DNA of 64,000 bases from an uncultured Paracoccaceae bacterium (GTDB lineage: Bacteria > Pseudomonadota > Alphaproteobacteria > Rhodobacterales > Rhodobacteraceae). A program made the position numbers and the translations under genes. This document shows, in pieces, positions 44,788 through 53,527 of this stretch. The notes under the pieces were generated by a model. That model was not told the origin of the DNA. It saw nothing but the letters and a program-made list of their open reading frames with translations, and did not search any database. Each line of letters opens with the position of its first letter. Within the stretch, counting starts at the first letter, position 1. The stretch lies in assembly GCA_947503965.1 (NCBI GenBank), contig CANNFU010000003.1:310001-374000 (forward strand), in the 5' to 3' direction.

Positions 44788-45903
44788 ATGGCGGTGCAAA
44801 TCCATTCAAGCGCAGACGCGCGGCGCATCGCGCGGCGTCGTCTGCCTTGGATGGTGTTCGACTACATTGACGGGGCCGCAGGTCAGGAAACAGGGGCCGT
44901 GCGCAATCGCGCAGCCTTTGATGCGCTGGAATTCCGGCCCCGCATCCTGCGCGATGTCAGCAACCGTTCAATTGCCGTCGATCTATTCGGCAAGCCGACC
45001 AAAGCCCCTTTTGGCATCAGCCCAATGGGTATGTGCAATCTGTCCGGCCCCTGTGCCGACCTGATGCTGGCACGTCTTGCTGCCCGCGAAAACGTTCCAC
45101 TGGGCGTGTCAACTGTCGCCTCAACCGCGATGGAACCGTTGATCGAAGCCGCTGAAGGCAATGCGTGGTTTCAGCTTTATTTCAGCGGTGACGGGACCGG
45201 CACGTTCAAACTGGTCGAACGGGCCAAGGCCGCTGGCTATGAAACAATCATACTGACCGTCGATGTGCCAGAGGTGGGGCGCCGCCCACGTGAATTGCGC
45301 CATGGTTTCAAGATGCCGTTCCGGATCGGGCCAAAGCAGTTCGTTGACTTTGCGCTGCATCCGCGTTGGTCGATAACTTCACTATTGGCGGGCAAACCGC
45401 AGATGGCGAATTTTGATATGCCCGGATTTGACTTTGACCGGACCGAAAGCCGCGCCAAAGCGGACTGGGGCACCCTGAAACGTCTGCGCGACATGTGGCC
45501 TGGTAATCTGGTTGTGAAAGGTGTGCTGGATAGCGCGGATGCCGTTGCGCTGCGCGACGCAGGTGTCGACGCGGTCCAGATATCAAGTCATGGCGCGCGC
45601 CAACTGGAAAGTGCACCATCGCCCATCACCGCATTGCGCGAAATCTGCGCTGCGGTTGGCCCCGATCTGCCGCTGTTCTTTGACACTGGCCTGCGGTCGG
45701 GTGAAGATGTGGTAAAGGCCTATGGGCTGGGCGCCAACTTTGCCTTTCTGGGCCGTGTGCTGCAGTTTGCCATCGCGGCAGGTGGCGAAGAGGGACTGCA
45801 GCAGCTTTGGTCGGTCCTGCGCGACGAAACGCAGATCACGCTTGCGCAGATCGGGGCGACATCGCTCTCGCCCGATCAGTTAAAGGATGCGGTGCGCGTC
45901 TAG
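44788..45903 (+). CDS. FMN-dependent alpha-hydroxyacid dehydrogenase (possible sulfolactate dehydrogenase)
   Basis: A 371-residue TIM-barrel flavoprotein of the lactate/glycolate oxidase family. FDYIDGAAGQE, the FMN loop FGISPMGM, Lys in VVKGVL and the catalytic His-Arg in SSHGARQLESAP are present. The usual active-site segment is SNHGGRQLDGAP, so the loop is slightly altered. It begins three bases after comE. The pathway needs oxidation of sulfolactate to sulfopyruvate between HpsN and ComDE, and this is the only gene in the operon that can do it. That assignment is inference; known SlcD and SuyA/ComC are of other types. Confidence 0.85.
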   Translation: MAVQIHSSADARRIARRRLPWMVFDYIDGAAGQETGAVRNRAAFDALEFRPRILRDVSNRSIAVDLFGKPTKAPFGISPMGMCNLSGPCADLMLARLAARENVPLGVSTVASTAMEPLIEAAEGNAWFQLYFSGDGTGTFKLVERAKAAGYETIILTVDVPEVGRRPRELRHGFKMPFRIGPKQFVDFALHPRWSITSLLAGKPQMANFDMPGFDFDRTESRAKADWGTLKRLRDMWPGNLVVKGVLDSADAVALRDAGVDAVQISSHGARQLESAPSPITALREICAAVGPDLPLFFDTGLRSGEDVVKAYGLGANFAFLGRVLQFAIAAGGEEGLQQLWSVLRDETQITLAQIGATSLSPDQLKDAVRV

Positions 45904-45933
45904 GCTGCGCATCCCGTGTCTGGTCAAGATGTC

Positions 45934-46959
45934 TTAGGCGGGCGCCTTGCGCGCCGCGGCAAAGGACACCAGCCGACGGCTTTTCTCATCCCATAGATCA
46001 AGGCTGGCACATTTCAGGCTTTGCATGATCGTCATCCGGCTGCATTCGACCAGTTCATTATGATCGCGCAGCACTTCGGTCAGGCGATAGAACGGGATGC
46101 GGCTGTAAAGATGGTGCACATGGTGAATGCCGATATTGGCCGTGAACCAGCGCAGGATCGGGGGCAGATCGTAATGCGAACTGCCATGCAGCGCTGCATC
46201 ATGCAATTGCCAGTCTTCTGCCTGATCCCATTGCGTCGTTTCAAACTGGTGCTGCACATAGAACAGCCAGACGCCAATAGAGGCGGCAATCAGCGTGGTT
46301 GGCAGGAATACGAGGAACAGCGCCTGTAGTCCGCCGAAATAAACGATCGTGCCTAGAATCACAGCAATTGCGGCATTCGTGCCCATCGCGCTGATCCAGT
46401 ATTTCTTGTCGTTCTTCATCTGTCCCAGCGGAATACGGTTCTGCAAGATGAACAGATAGGTCGGCCCCAGCCCGAACATGACCAACGGATGCCGGTAGGC
46501 CCGATACATGAACCGGCCGAACGGGGTGCGCTGGTGATACTCTTCGACCGTCAGGGTCATGACGTCACCGATGCCGCGCTGATCAAGGTCACCGGCATGG
46601 CTGTGATGGATCGAATGCGTCCGCCGCCAAACGTCATAAGGTGTTAACGTCACCACGCCCAACGCGCGTCCGATCCAGTCACTGACATTGCGGTTGCCGA
46701 AAAACGACCCATGCCCGCAATCATGCTGAATGCAGAAAAGCCGCAACAGGAACAGGCCATTCAAGGCCGAGATCAGGAACGCCGCAAGATAGCTGTATTG
46801 CGCAACCCAACACGCCAGCACCCATAGCAGCACAAATGGCACCAGGCTGACGCCAAGTTCGAAGCTGCTGCGCAGGCTGTTGGGTTCACGATATTTGGCT
46901 AGCACCTGGACCCAGTCGCGGGGGGTCATGTTGGACGGGTCGTTGGGTTTTTCCTGCAT
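45934..46959 (-). CDS. Membrane fatty acid desaturase
   Basis: A 341-residue integral membrane di-iron enzyme. The three histidine boxes are HDCGH, HSIHH and HHVHH, with membrane helices between them. This set fits delta-12 / omega-3 acyl-lipid desaturases. The start is taken as ATG 46959; a longer frame to 47070 would run into the DMT exporter gene on the other strand. The stop faces the hydroxyacid dehydrogenase 30 bases away. It introduces double bonds in membrane lipids; the exact position is not predictable. Confidence 0.9.
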   Translation of the reverse strand: MQEKPNDPSNMTPRDWVQVLAKYREPNSLRSSFELGVSLVPFVLLWVLACWVAQYSYLAAFLISALNGLFLLRLFCIQHDCGHGSFFGNRNVSDWIGRALGVVTLTPYDVWRRTHSIHHSHAGDLDQRGIGDVMTLTVEEYHQRTPFGRFMYRAYRHPLVMFGLGPTYLFILQNRIPLGQMKNDKKYWISAMGTNAAIAVILGTIVYFGGLQALFLVFLPTTLIAASIGVWLFYVQHQFETTQWDQAEDWQLHDAALHGSSHYDLPPILRWFTANIGIHHVHHLYSRIPFYRLTEVLRDHNELVECSRMTIMQSLKCASLDLWDEKSRRLVSFAAARKAPA

Positions 46960-47073
46960 ACACAACTTCTTATCATGGTTTGGTGACGGATATCTTAATC
47001 CCAGCAGGTAACAAGCGAAAAAGGCTTCATTGTGGTGCTGGTGCGGCGTAGTGTCCCGAAAAAAGGACATGTG

Positions 47074-47994
47074 ATGCAGCCGCTTCGGGGCATTTTTTTC
47101 AAGGTCATGTCGGTGGTCATGTTCATGGGCATGGCCAGCCTGATCAAAGCAGCATCGGATGCGGTGCCACCGGGACAGGCGGTGTTTTTCAGATCATTCT
47201 TCGCGCTACCGATCATTTTCGGCTGGCTGGCGCTGCGGGGCGAGCTGCGCACGGGATGGAAGACCACCAACCACATCGGTCATTTCTGGCGTGGTCTGGT
47301 GGGCACAGCGGCGATGGGCCTGGGCTTTACCGGATTGGGCCTGCTCCCACTTCCGGAAGTGACGGCGATCGGCTATGCCGCACCGATTTTCGTTGTGATC
47401 TTTGCGGCCATGTTCCTCAACGAACAGGTCCGCGCGTTCCGTTTGTCGGCCGTGGCATTGGGCATGGTTGGTGTGATCATTGTTCTGTCGCCGCGTCTGT
47501 CCGTTGGTTCGGCGCTGAACATGTCAGAGACGCTGGGCGCGGTCGTTACCCTGATGGGTGCCATCTTTGCCGCACTTGCGCATGTCTTTGTGCGCAAACT
47601 TGTCGCGACTGAAACAACAGCGGCGATTGTGTTCTGGTTCACCATCACATCGTCGGCTTTGGCGTTGCTGACCTTGCCCTGGGGGTGGGTCATGCCCGGT
47701 TGGCCGGCTGCATTGATGCTGATCATGGCTGGCTTGCTGGGCGGGGTCGGGCAGATTTTTCTGACATCCAGCTATCGTTTCGCAGATGCATCGCTTGTCG
47801 CGCCTTTTGATTACACCTCGATGATCCTGGCGCTGACCATCGGCTATTTCGTCTTTGATGAGGTGCCTACAGGGACGATGCTGATCGGTGCCACCATCGT
47901 GATAACGGCAGGCGTTTTGATCATCTGGCGCGAACGGCGTCTTGGGCTGCAGCGGGCGCAGCAACGCAAGGCGACGGGTCACTCCGGGACCTAG
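47074..47994 (+). CDS. EamA/DMT superfamily transporter
   Basis: A 306-residue inner-membrane protein with ten helices in two EamA repeats (first ending near LNEQVRAFRLSAVALGMVGVIIVLSP, second near FDEVPTGTMLIGATIVITAGVLII). The ATG at 47074 follows AAGGA at a good distance. These proteins export metabolites such as amino acids; the substrate is unknown. Divergent from the desaturase; its end overlaps the next, opposite gene by four bases. Confidence 0.9.
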   Translation: MQPLRGIFFKVMSVVMFMGMASLIKAASDAVPPGQAVFFRSFFALPIIFGWLALRGELRTGWKTTNHIGHFWRGLVGTAAMGLGFTGLGLLPLPEVTAIGYAAPIFVVIFAAMFLNEQVRAFRLSAVALGMVGVIIVLSPRLSVGSALNMSETLGAVVTLMGAIFAALAHVFVRKLVATETTAAIVFWFTITSSALALLTLPWGWVMPGWPAALMLIMAGLLGGVGQIFLTSSYRFADASLVAPFDYTSMILALTIGYFVFDEVPTGTMLIGATIVITAGVLIIWRERRLGLQRAQQRKATGHSGT

Positions 47995-48602
47995 GTTACA
48001 CGGCTGGGTATCCTGATTTTGTGCAGAAGTGTTTTTGCCTTGGCGACCGTGCGCGGGATGCCCGGTGCAGCAGGCTGCACACGCAGGCCCAGCTCTGCGT
48101 ATAACGGCCAGAGATGCCGTGCCTCATCCGGTGACAATTGTGGCGGCAAATCCAAGGGTAGACCGCCTTCGGGGTTCAGAAACCGGCGCGGAATGTTGAA
48201 AGGCAGCGATCCGCGGGCGCGGGCCATGACCTTTTGATTAATCCGGACAAGCTGACGCGGATCAACATCCTCTCGTTCGACGGCGAGGACATGCGTGCGG
48301 AAATAGCCCAAATCCCAGTTGATCAAAAGCTGCGCGAAAATATCGGAGGGGCCGGGTCGTGCTGGTAAAGGACGCGGCAGATCAAGGTGTTGACCGGGAT
48401 CGCTGCGATAGAATGCATGCACCGCCACAGCGAAATCACATCCGGTCTGGCTGATCATCCAGTGGACAAGACCATCATGTTCGGCCCCCTTGGTGCGGCG
48501 GATCGTCTCAAGCCACAGGTCCTGCGGCGACGCCTTCAATATGCGTCGCAGATCGACCTCGGCGCGGCTTGGGAAAGAGGGTTTGATCTGGTTTTGTTTC
48601 AT
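47991..48602 (-). CDS. Conserved hypothetical protein
   Basis: A 203-residue cytosolic protein without signal or membrane segment, not recognised. It is rich in Arg and Pro, with segments such as ILKASPQDLWLETIRR near the front and FNIPRRFLNPEGGLPLDLP and LSPDEARHLWPLYAELGL in the second half. Codon use is like the neighbours and the frame is convergent with the DMT exporter, so I take it as real. The start ATG 48602 is preferred over TTG 48608; no strong ribosome site is seen. Confidence 0.7.
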   Translation of the reverse strand: MKQNQIKPSFPSRAEVDLRRILKASPQDLWLETIRRTKGAEHDGLVHWMISQTGCDFAVAVHAFYRSDPGQHLDLPRPLPARPGPSDIFAQLLINWDLGYFRTHVLAVEREDVDPRQLVRINQKVMARARGSLPFNIPRRFLNPEGGLPLDLPPQLSPDEARHLWPLYAELGLRVQPAAPGIPRTVAKAKTLLHKIRIPSRVT

Positions 48603-48786
48603 GTTCAATATCTGTGATCAAAGCACGACGTATCGGGAAATATCGGCTGAACTTGGGCCAAGATGCGACAAATGCTTTTTATGGTTAAAGTTTCAAAGAA
48701 AAGGGTAGGTTAAATGTGCCTGACGCTAAACGCGCGAATCTGCGCTGTCTGTGCTATACTGCACATCCAGAGCCGAGGAGGAAACC

Positions 48787-48981
48787 ATGACCAAGCATAT
48801 ACTGGATCGACCACGCAGAATGTCCAAAAGCTGGCTGGGACGTGCTGTCAGCATCGAAAAAGGCACCGGACCAGATAGCGCCAGCCTGACCTTGCAGCGC
48901 CGCAAGCGGTTGGCATCGCCAAAGCGCAGAGTGGCGCATTTCCTGCGGATTGACCGCCAAAAAGAAAATCGGGCCGATTAG
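48787..48981 (+). CDS. Small basic protein, 64 residues, unidentified
   Basis: A strong ribosome site (GAGGAGG, five bases before ATG) opens a 64-residue frame rich in Arg and Lys (RRKRLASPKRRVAHFLR), with no cysteines and no hydrophobic segment. It stands alone between a hypothetical gene and the PstS-OmpA gene. Charge and size suggest a nucleic-acid or ribosome-associated protein, which is only inference. Confidence 0.6.
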   Translation: MTKHILDRPRRMSKSWLGRAVSIEKGTGPDSASLTLQRRKRLASPKRRVAHFLRIDRQKENRAD

Positions 48982-49304
48982 AGCCCGGACCTCAATGTAA
49001 GTGCGACATCTAAATTCAGCATCCTGCAGATGTCCTGCGGGATGCCCATACGCCGTTGGTGTCGCGTGCCGCTACGTTGCGAAAATGAAAATACAGGCAT
49101 ATACTTCATCTGTAATCAGCGTGAACGCACAAGTCAGGCGACAAGGGAGGTATGCGACGTTCCGCCATGACACCTGAACCCCGGTAATTGATTGTCGGGA
49201 CTTGGTGCAGCTTCAAATGGCGAAAATTGTCATAGAATCGCCCCTTTCTTCGTGTTCGCTGATGAAAGCTGGTTAGTAATTTTCATGTTAATAAGGACAA
49301 GGCA
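48982..49304. other. Intergenic region before the PstS-OmpA gene
   Basis: In these 323 bases I see no convincing gene. TTGTCATAGAATCGCCCC near 49226 matches one half of a Pho box (TGTCATA) but not the second half, so PhoB control is not established. The final 60 bases are AT-rich and hold the likely promoter of the downstream gene. Confidence 0.35.
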
Positions 49305-51104
49305 ATGGAGCTATTTAGACCCATGTCACCAACCAAAACGGCCCTTTCGATTATCGCAATAACGTCTGCATTCGCTGCACCGGTTTCGGCGCAGGATCGG
49401 GATATCGTGCTGACCACTAAAACTGGCGGCATGGAAATTGCCGGTGAACTACGGCTTTTCAACGGCAGTGAATATATCATTGCGACACCAACACTGGGTG
49501 AGATTCGCTTTGATGCGTCGACCGTCAACTGCGCTGGTGCTGGCTGCCCAGAGATCGTTTTTGCGCGCGGCGAAGAGGTCACGCTGCGATCAAACAGCGG
49601 CAGCATGGAGATCACTGGCGAATTGCTGGATTATGTCGACGGCGTCTTTACCGTTCAGACACCGCTGGCTGTTCTGACCACAGACTCTGATACAGTGACA
49701 TGCGAGGGACCGGGCTGCCCAACCCTTGCTATTCCGGCAAGCGCCGAACAGGCTGAACCTGAAGAAGAGGCCGCGCCGATCCGGCTTGAGGCCGATCTCG
49801 TGATGGTCGGGTCCGACAATGTCGGTGAAGACCTGATGCCGCTGGTAATGGAGCCGTTCGCAGCGCTGCTGAATGCGACAGTGTCAGAGCCAATCGAGTT
49901 TCCCGATGACATCGCGCAATACGTTTTCACACCAATCGGCGGTGGTGAACCGTTTGTAATGGAAGTCGAATCCAACGATTCTGAAATCGGATTTGATCGC
50001 CTTGTCGAAGGCACCGCAGATATTGCCATGGCATCCGGACCGCCCTCGCAAGAGCAGGTTAACGCACTGGCACGACAAGGGCGGGGCGATCTGTTCGACG
50101 CGTCGCAGGAATATATCATCGGCGTCGATTCTGTTTTGATGACAGTTCACAATACCAACCCAATTGATGCCCTGTCGCGCCAGCAATTGATCAGCATCTA
50201 CACCGATCAGACGACGAACTGGTCGCAGGTTGGTGGCCCCAATCTGACAATCATGCCGGGCGCCCGTGATGGCGGATCCGCCCGCCGGAACTTTGAAAAC
50301 TGGGCTTTCGGAGAAGAACGTGACCTGTCGCCGGGCACGTTCGAATTGGACCGTGGCCGCGATATGCGCAACTTTGTTCAGGATAACCCGGGCGCCATCG
50401 GCTATTCGATCAGCGATAATATCGGGGACACTAAGGCCGTTGATCTGATCCTTGACTGCGGTGTGGTGACCGAGGCGACTCCGTTCAAAAGCAAATCCGA
50501 AGAATACCTGCTGGGTCGCCGCATTCGTCTGTACATCGACAACCAGAACCCCAAGCCGGAAGTGCGCCAGCTGGTCAACTACATGATCTCGCCGGCGGCC
50601 GATCCTTACGTTGCTGAATCGGGCTATTTCAGCCTGGGCATTGTCGAGGATGATCAGGCACTGGGCCGACTGACCAATGCCGCCTTGATCGGCCAGCCGC
50701 GGTCGATTGGCCGCAACATTCAGGACCAGATCGCAACAGATCTCAGGGGTGCGAGCCGGTTGTCACTGACATTCCGCTTCCCGACCGATGTGTTCGCGCT
50801 CGACAGCAAGGGGCTGCGCGATCTTGATCGTCTGGTCGACTACATGGCGCGTCCCGAAAACGCAGGCCGGGAGTTCATTTTTGTGGGCTTTGCCGACACC
50901 GTTGGGCAATTTGTCTACAACACCCAGCTGTCCCGCAACCGCGCGCAGCAGGTGTTGCAGCAGGTTCGTAACCACCCAGAGGCAGGCGGATTGCGCAGCA
51001 TGCGGATGTCAACCGTCGGATTGAGCGAGGCCGCTCCTGTTAGCTGCAACGACAACGCTTACGGGCGTTCGCGGAACCGTCGCGTTGAAGTTTGGGTGCG
51101 CTAG
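49305..51104 (+). CDS. Fusion of twin N-terminal repeats, PstS-like binding domain and OmpA peptidoglycan-binding domain
   Basis: A 599-residue exported protein. Residues 1-29 form a signal peptide (PVSAQD). Two copies of a 46-residue unit follow (37-82 and 94-139), each starting near (G/S)xMEI(A/T)GEL and ending in a C-x4-C pair followed by Pro (GAGCP, GPGCP). A spacer rich in Glu leads to a phosphate-binding-type domain from about 160 to 445 (SLSRQQLISIYTDQTTNWSQVGG, GARDGGSARRNFE). The C-terminus (about 475-599) is an OmpA domain with GFADTVGQFVYN, LSRNRAQQV and GRSRNRRVEVWVR. It is probably peptidoglycan-anchored in the periplasm. No pst genes are adjacent. Confidence 0.85.
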   Translation: MELFRPMSPTKTALSIIAITSAFAAPVSAQDRDIVLTTKTGGMEIAGELRLFNGSEYIIATPTLGEIRFDASTVNCAGAGCPEIVFARGEEVTLRSNSGSMEITGELLDYVDGVFTVQTPLAVLTTDSDTVTCEGPGCPTLAIPASAEQAEPEEEAAPIRLEADLVMVGSDNVGEDLMPLVMEPFAALLNATVSEPIEFPDDIAQYVFTPIGGGEPFVMEVESNDSEIGFDRLVEGTADIAMASGPPSQEQVNALARQGRGDLFDASQEYIIGVDSVLMTVHNTNPIDALSRQQLISIYTDQTTNWSQVGGPNLTIMPGARDGGSARRNFENWAFGEERDLSPGTFELDRGRDMRNFVQDNPGAIGYSISDNIGDTKAVDLILDCGVVTEATPFKSKSEEYLLGRRIRLYIDNQNPKPEVRQLVNYMISPAADPYVAESGYFSLGIVEDDQALGRLTNAALIGQPRSIGRNIQDQIATDLRGASRLSLTFRFPTDVFALDSKGLRDLDRLVDYMARPENAGREFIFVGFADTVGQFVYNTQLSRNRAQQVLQQVRNHPEAGGLRSMRMSTVGLSEAAPVSCNDNAYGRSRNRRVEVWVR

Positions 51105-51130
51105 GCACAACGAACATAGCAATAGAAGAA

Positions 51131-51156
51131 GGGGCGGTTTTCACCGCCCCTTTTTT
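51131..51156. terminator. Terminator between PstS-OmpA gene and ilvE
   Basis: GGGGCGGT pairs with ACCGCCCC (51131-51150), followed by six T. The two genes converge here, so the hairpin may serve both. Confidence 0.85.
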
Positions 51157-51173
51157 GATGGGTCTGGCTGCGC

Positions 51174-52043
51174 TTAGCTGCGCACCAGCTTTTCATACTC
51201 TTCCGCGATGTCGCGTGTCATGGCACCGACTTCGAAGTTATAGTCACCAATCTGCCCAACAGGGGTGACTTCGGCGGCGGTGCCGGTCAGCCAGCATTGC
51301 TCGAACCCTTCGACCTCTTCCGGCATGATCACCCGCTCGTGGACCTTGATCTGATGCTTTTCCAGCATCCCGATGACGGTCTGCCGCGTCAGCCCGTTCA
51401 GGAAGGCGTCAGGTTTGGGCGTGTGCACCTCACCATCCTTGACGAAAAAGATATTGGCGCCTGTCGCTTCTGCCACATAGCCGCGGTAGTCGAACATCAT
51501 GGCGTCGCTGCACCCTTTCGCCTCGGCTGCGTGTTTGGACATGGTGGCGATCATGTAAAGACCGGCCGCTTTGGCCTGCGATGGGGCGGTTTCGGGGCTG
51601 GGGCGTTTCCATTTCGCGATGTCGAGTTTTGCGCCCTTCATCTTGGCATCGCCATAGTAATTGCCCCATTCCCAGACGGCGACCGCCAGATGAACCGGGT
51701 TGCGCGCTGCCGCGACGCCCATGTCCTGGCCAGAGCCGCGCCATGCGACGGCGCGCACATACGCGTCCTTCAGACCGTTGGCTTCCAATGCCGCAACCTT
51801 GGCGGCCTCGATTTCATCGACCGTGTAGGGGATTTCGAAATCGATCAGGCGGCCTGACTGGATCAGCCGTTCGGAATGTTCGCGGGATTTGAAGATCTTG
51901 CCGTTGTAACACCGCTCACCTTCGAACACCGAGGATGCGTAATGCATGGCATGGGTCAGAATGTGGACATTGGCGCTGCGCCAGTCGACCAGTTGGCCGT
52001 CCATCCAGATTTTACCGTCCCTGTCATCATATGCACCAGCCAT
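51174..52043 (-). CDS. ilvE: Branched-chain amino acid aminotransferase
   Basis: A 289-residue PLP enzyme of fold type IV, catalysing the last step of Val, Ile and Leu synthesis. MHYASSVFEGERCY near residue 33 is typical, Lys158 (SQAKAAGLYM) is the Schiff-base lysine, and EATGANIFFVKDG and WLTGTAAEVTPV are conserved cofactor loops. It is divergent from petP; this adjacency is familiar from Rhodobacter relatives. Confidence 0.95.
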   Translation of the reverse strand: MAGAYDDRDGKIWMDGQLVDWRSANVHILTHAMHYASSVFEGERCYNGKIFKSREHSERLIQSGRLIDFEIPYTVDEIEAAKVAALEANGLKDAYVRAVAWRGSGQDMGVAAARNPVHLAVAVWEWGNYYGDAKMKGAKLDIAKWKRPSPETAPSQAKAAGLYMIATMSKHAAEAKGCSDAMMFDYRGYVAEATGANIFFVKDGEVHTPKPDAFLNGLTRQTVIGMLEKHQIKVHERVIMPEEVEGFEQCWLTGTAAEVTPVGQIGDYNFEVGAMTRDIAEEYEKLVRS

Positions 52044-52186
52044 TGCGACCTCCGATTTGCAATTGTTACGCCACTAGGTCCGTTTCGGACATAATCTTGC
52101 GCAGTTTCTGCATTTCGCTAGCAGTTGATTCTTGGAATGTCAACAAAGCTGACGTATTGTGATCCACAGTATCGAGGGAGGTCCGC

Positions 52187-52693
52187 ATGGCGGAAGGGTT
52201 GCAACCGCAAGTGGGGCAAAGTCTGCTGTTCCTGACGGACGAGCAGTTGCGCAAGGGGATCGAGGCGATGTTTTTCGCCTATCGCGGGTTCACGGCTGAT
52301 CCGGATCGTATTCTGGCGCAAAAGGGCTATGGCCGCGCCCATCACCGCGCCATTCACTTTATCCACCGCAGCCCGGGTACGACCGTCAACAATCTTCTGT
52401 CCATTCTTGGCGTGACGAAACAATCGCTTAATCGTGTGTTGCGCACATTGATCGAGGACGGTTTGGTCGAAAGCACCGTCGGGACACGCGACAAACGCGA
52501 GCGTCATTTGCACCTGACGGCAGAAGGGGCAACACTGGAACGCGCACTGTCTGACGCGCAACGCGACAGGATGCGTGCGGCCTACCGTGCAGCAGGTCCC
52601 GCCGCAGTGGCTGGCTTTCGTCAGGTACTTGAGGCAATGATGGACGAAGAGACCCGCCATCACTACGAGGCGATGAAGGACAAGACCGAATGA
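52187..52693 (+). CDS. petP: MarR family regulator PetP
   Basis: A 168-residue winged-helix protein (HRAIHFIHRSPGTTVNNLL, VTKQSLNRVLRTLIEDGLV, wing DKRERHLHLTAEG). It sits directly before an OmpR-type response regulator with a four-base overlap. This pair matches petP-petR of Rhodobacter capsulatus, where it is needed for cytochrome bc1 expression. GAGGGAGG precedes the ATG. Confidence 0.9.
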   Translation: MAEGLQPQVGQSLLFLTDEQLRKGIEAMFFAYRGFTADPDRILAQKGYGRAHHRAIHFIHRSPGTTVNNLLSILGVTKQSLNRVLRTLIEDGLVESTVGTRDKRERHLHLTAEGATLERALSDAQRDRMRAAYRAAGPAAVAGFRQVLEAMMDEETRHHYEAMKDKTE

Positions 52694-53391
52694 ATGTTGA
52701 TGATGCCCACCTGCTGATTGTTGACGATGATGAACGCATTCGAGGCCTTTTGCAGAAATTTCTGATCCGATCGGGTTTTCTGGTCAGCACCGCGCGCGAC
52801 GCGGCCCATGCTCGCCGCGTTCTATCCGGTCTGGAATTCGATCTGATCGTGCTGGATGTGATGATGCCGGGCGAGGATGGGATGGCGCTCTGCCGTGACC
52901 TGCGCAAGACAATCACGACACCGATCATGCTGCTGACCGCCAAAGGTGAAACAGATGACCGAATTACCGGGCTTGAGGCCGGGGCGGATGATTATCTGGC
53001 CAAGCCGTTCGAACCCAAGGAACTGCTGCTGCGCATCAACGCCATCCTGCGGCGTGTGCCTGCCGCCGAACCTGCGGTCGTGCGGCCCAAGGTGCTGAAT
53101 ATGGGCCCTGTGCGCTATGACATCGAACGCGGTGAGATGTGGCAGGGGGATCAACTGGTGCGCCTGACCGCGACCGAAAGCCAGTTGATGCGCATCTTCT
53201 CCGGTTGCCCCGGAGAGGCTGTGACCCGCGCGCGGCTGGTCGAGGAACTGAGCCGGTCCGGTGGGCAGACGCAGGAACGTGCGGTGGATGTCCAGATCAC
53301 ACGGCTGCGACGCAAGATCGAGGTGGACCCTAAACAGCCGCGCTACCTACAGACAGTGCGCGGGGCAGGGTATATGCTCGCACCTGAATGA
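52690..53391 (+). CDS. petR: OmpR-family response regulator PetR
   Basis: A 233-residue regulator with a receiver domain (LLIVDDDERI, phosphoacceptor Asp56 in LIVLDVMMPGEDG, Thr in MLLTAK, Lys in DYLAKPF) and a C-terminal winged helix (LTATESQLMRIF, RAVDVQITRLRRKIE, VRGAGYML). No kinase gene is adjacent, as in the R. capsulatus petPR locus. The petP stop lies inside its start. Confidence 0.92.
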   Translation: MNVDDAHLLIVDDDERIRGLLQKFLIRSGFLVSTARDAAHARRVLSGLEFDLIVLDVMMPGEDGMALCRDLRKTITTPIMLLTAKGETDDRITGLEAGADDYLAKPFEPKELLLRINAILRRVPAAEPAVVRPKVLNMGPVRYDIERGEMWQGDQLVRLTATESQLMRIFSGCPGEAVTRARLVEELSRSGGQTQERAVDVQITRLRRKIEVDPKQPRYLQTVRGAGYMLAPE

Positions 53392-53527
53392 CCGTAGATC
53401 GTTTCACGCCCATCGGAGAGAATTGACCGAGGTTGCGAAAACGCACCAAACAGACGCAACGGAACCACACCGCAGGATTTGACAACCCCGGCACATCGGC
53501 AAAAGCTGGGTGCGGGAGGATCAGATC

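Noticed and set aside
49226-49243. Pho box before the PstS-OmpA gene
   Set aside because: Only one of the two direct half-sites matches; not enough to call PhoB control.
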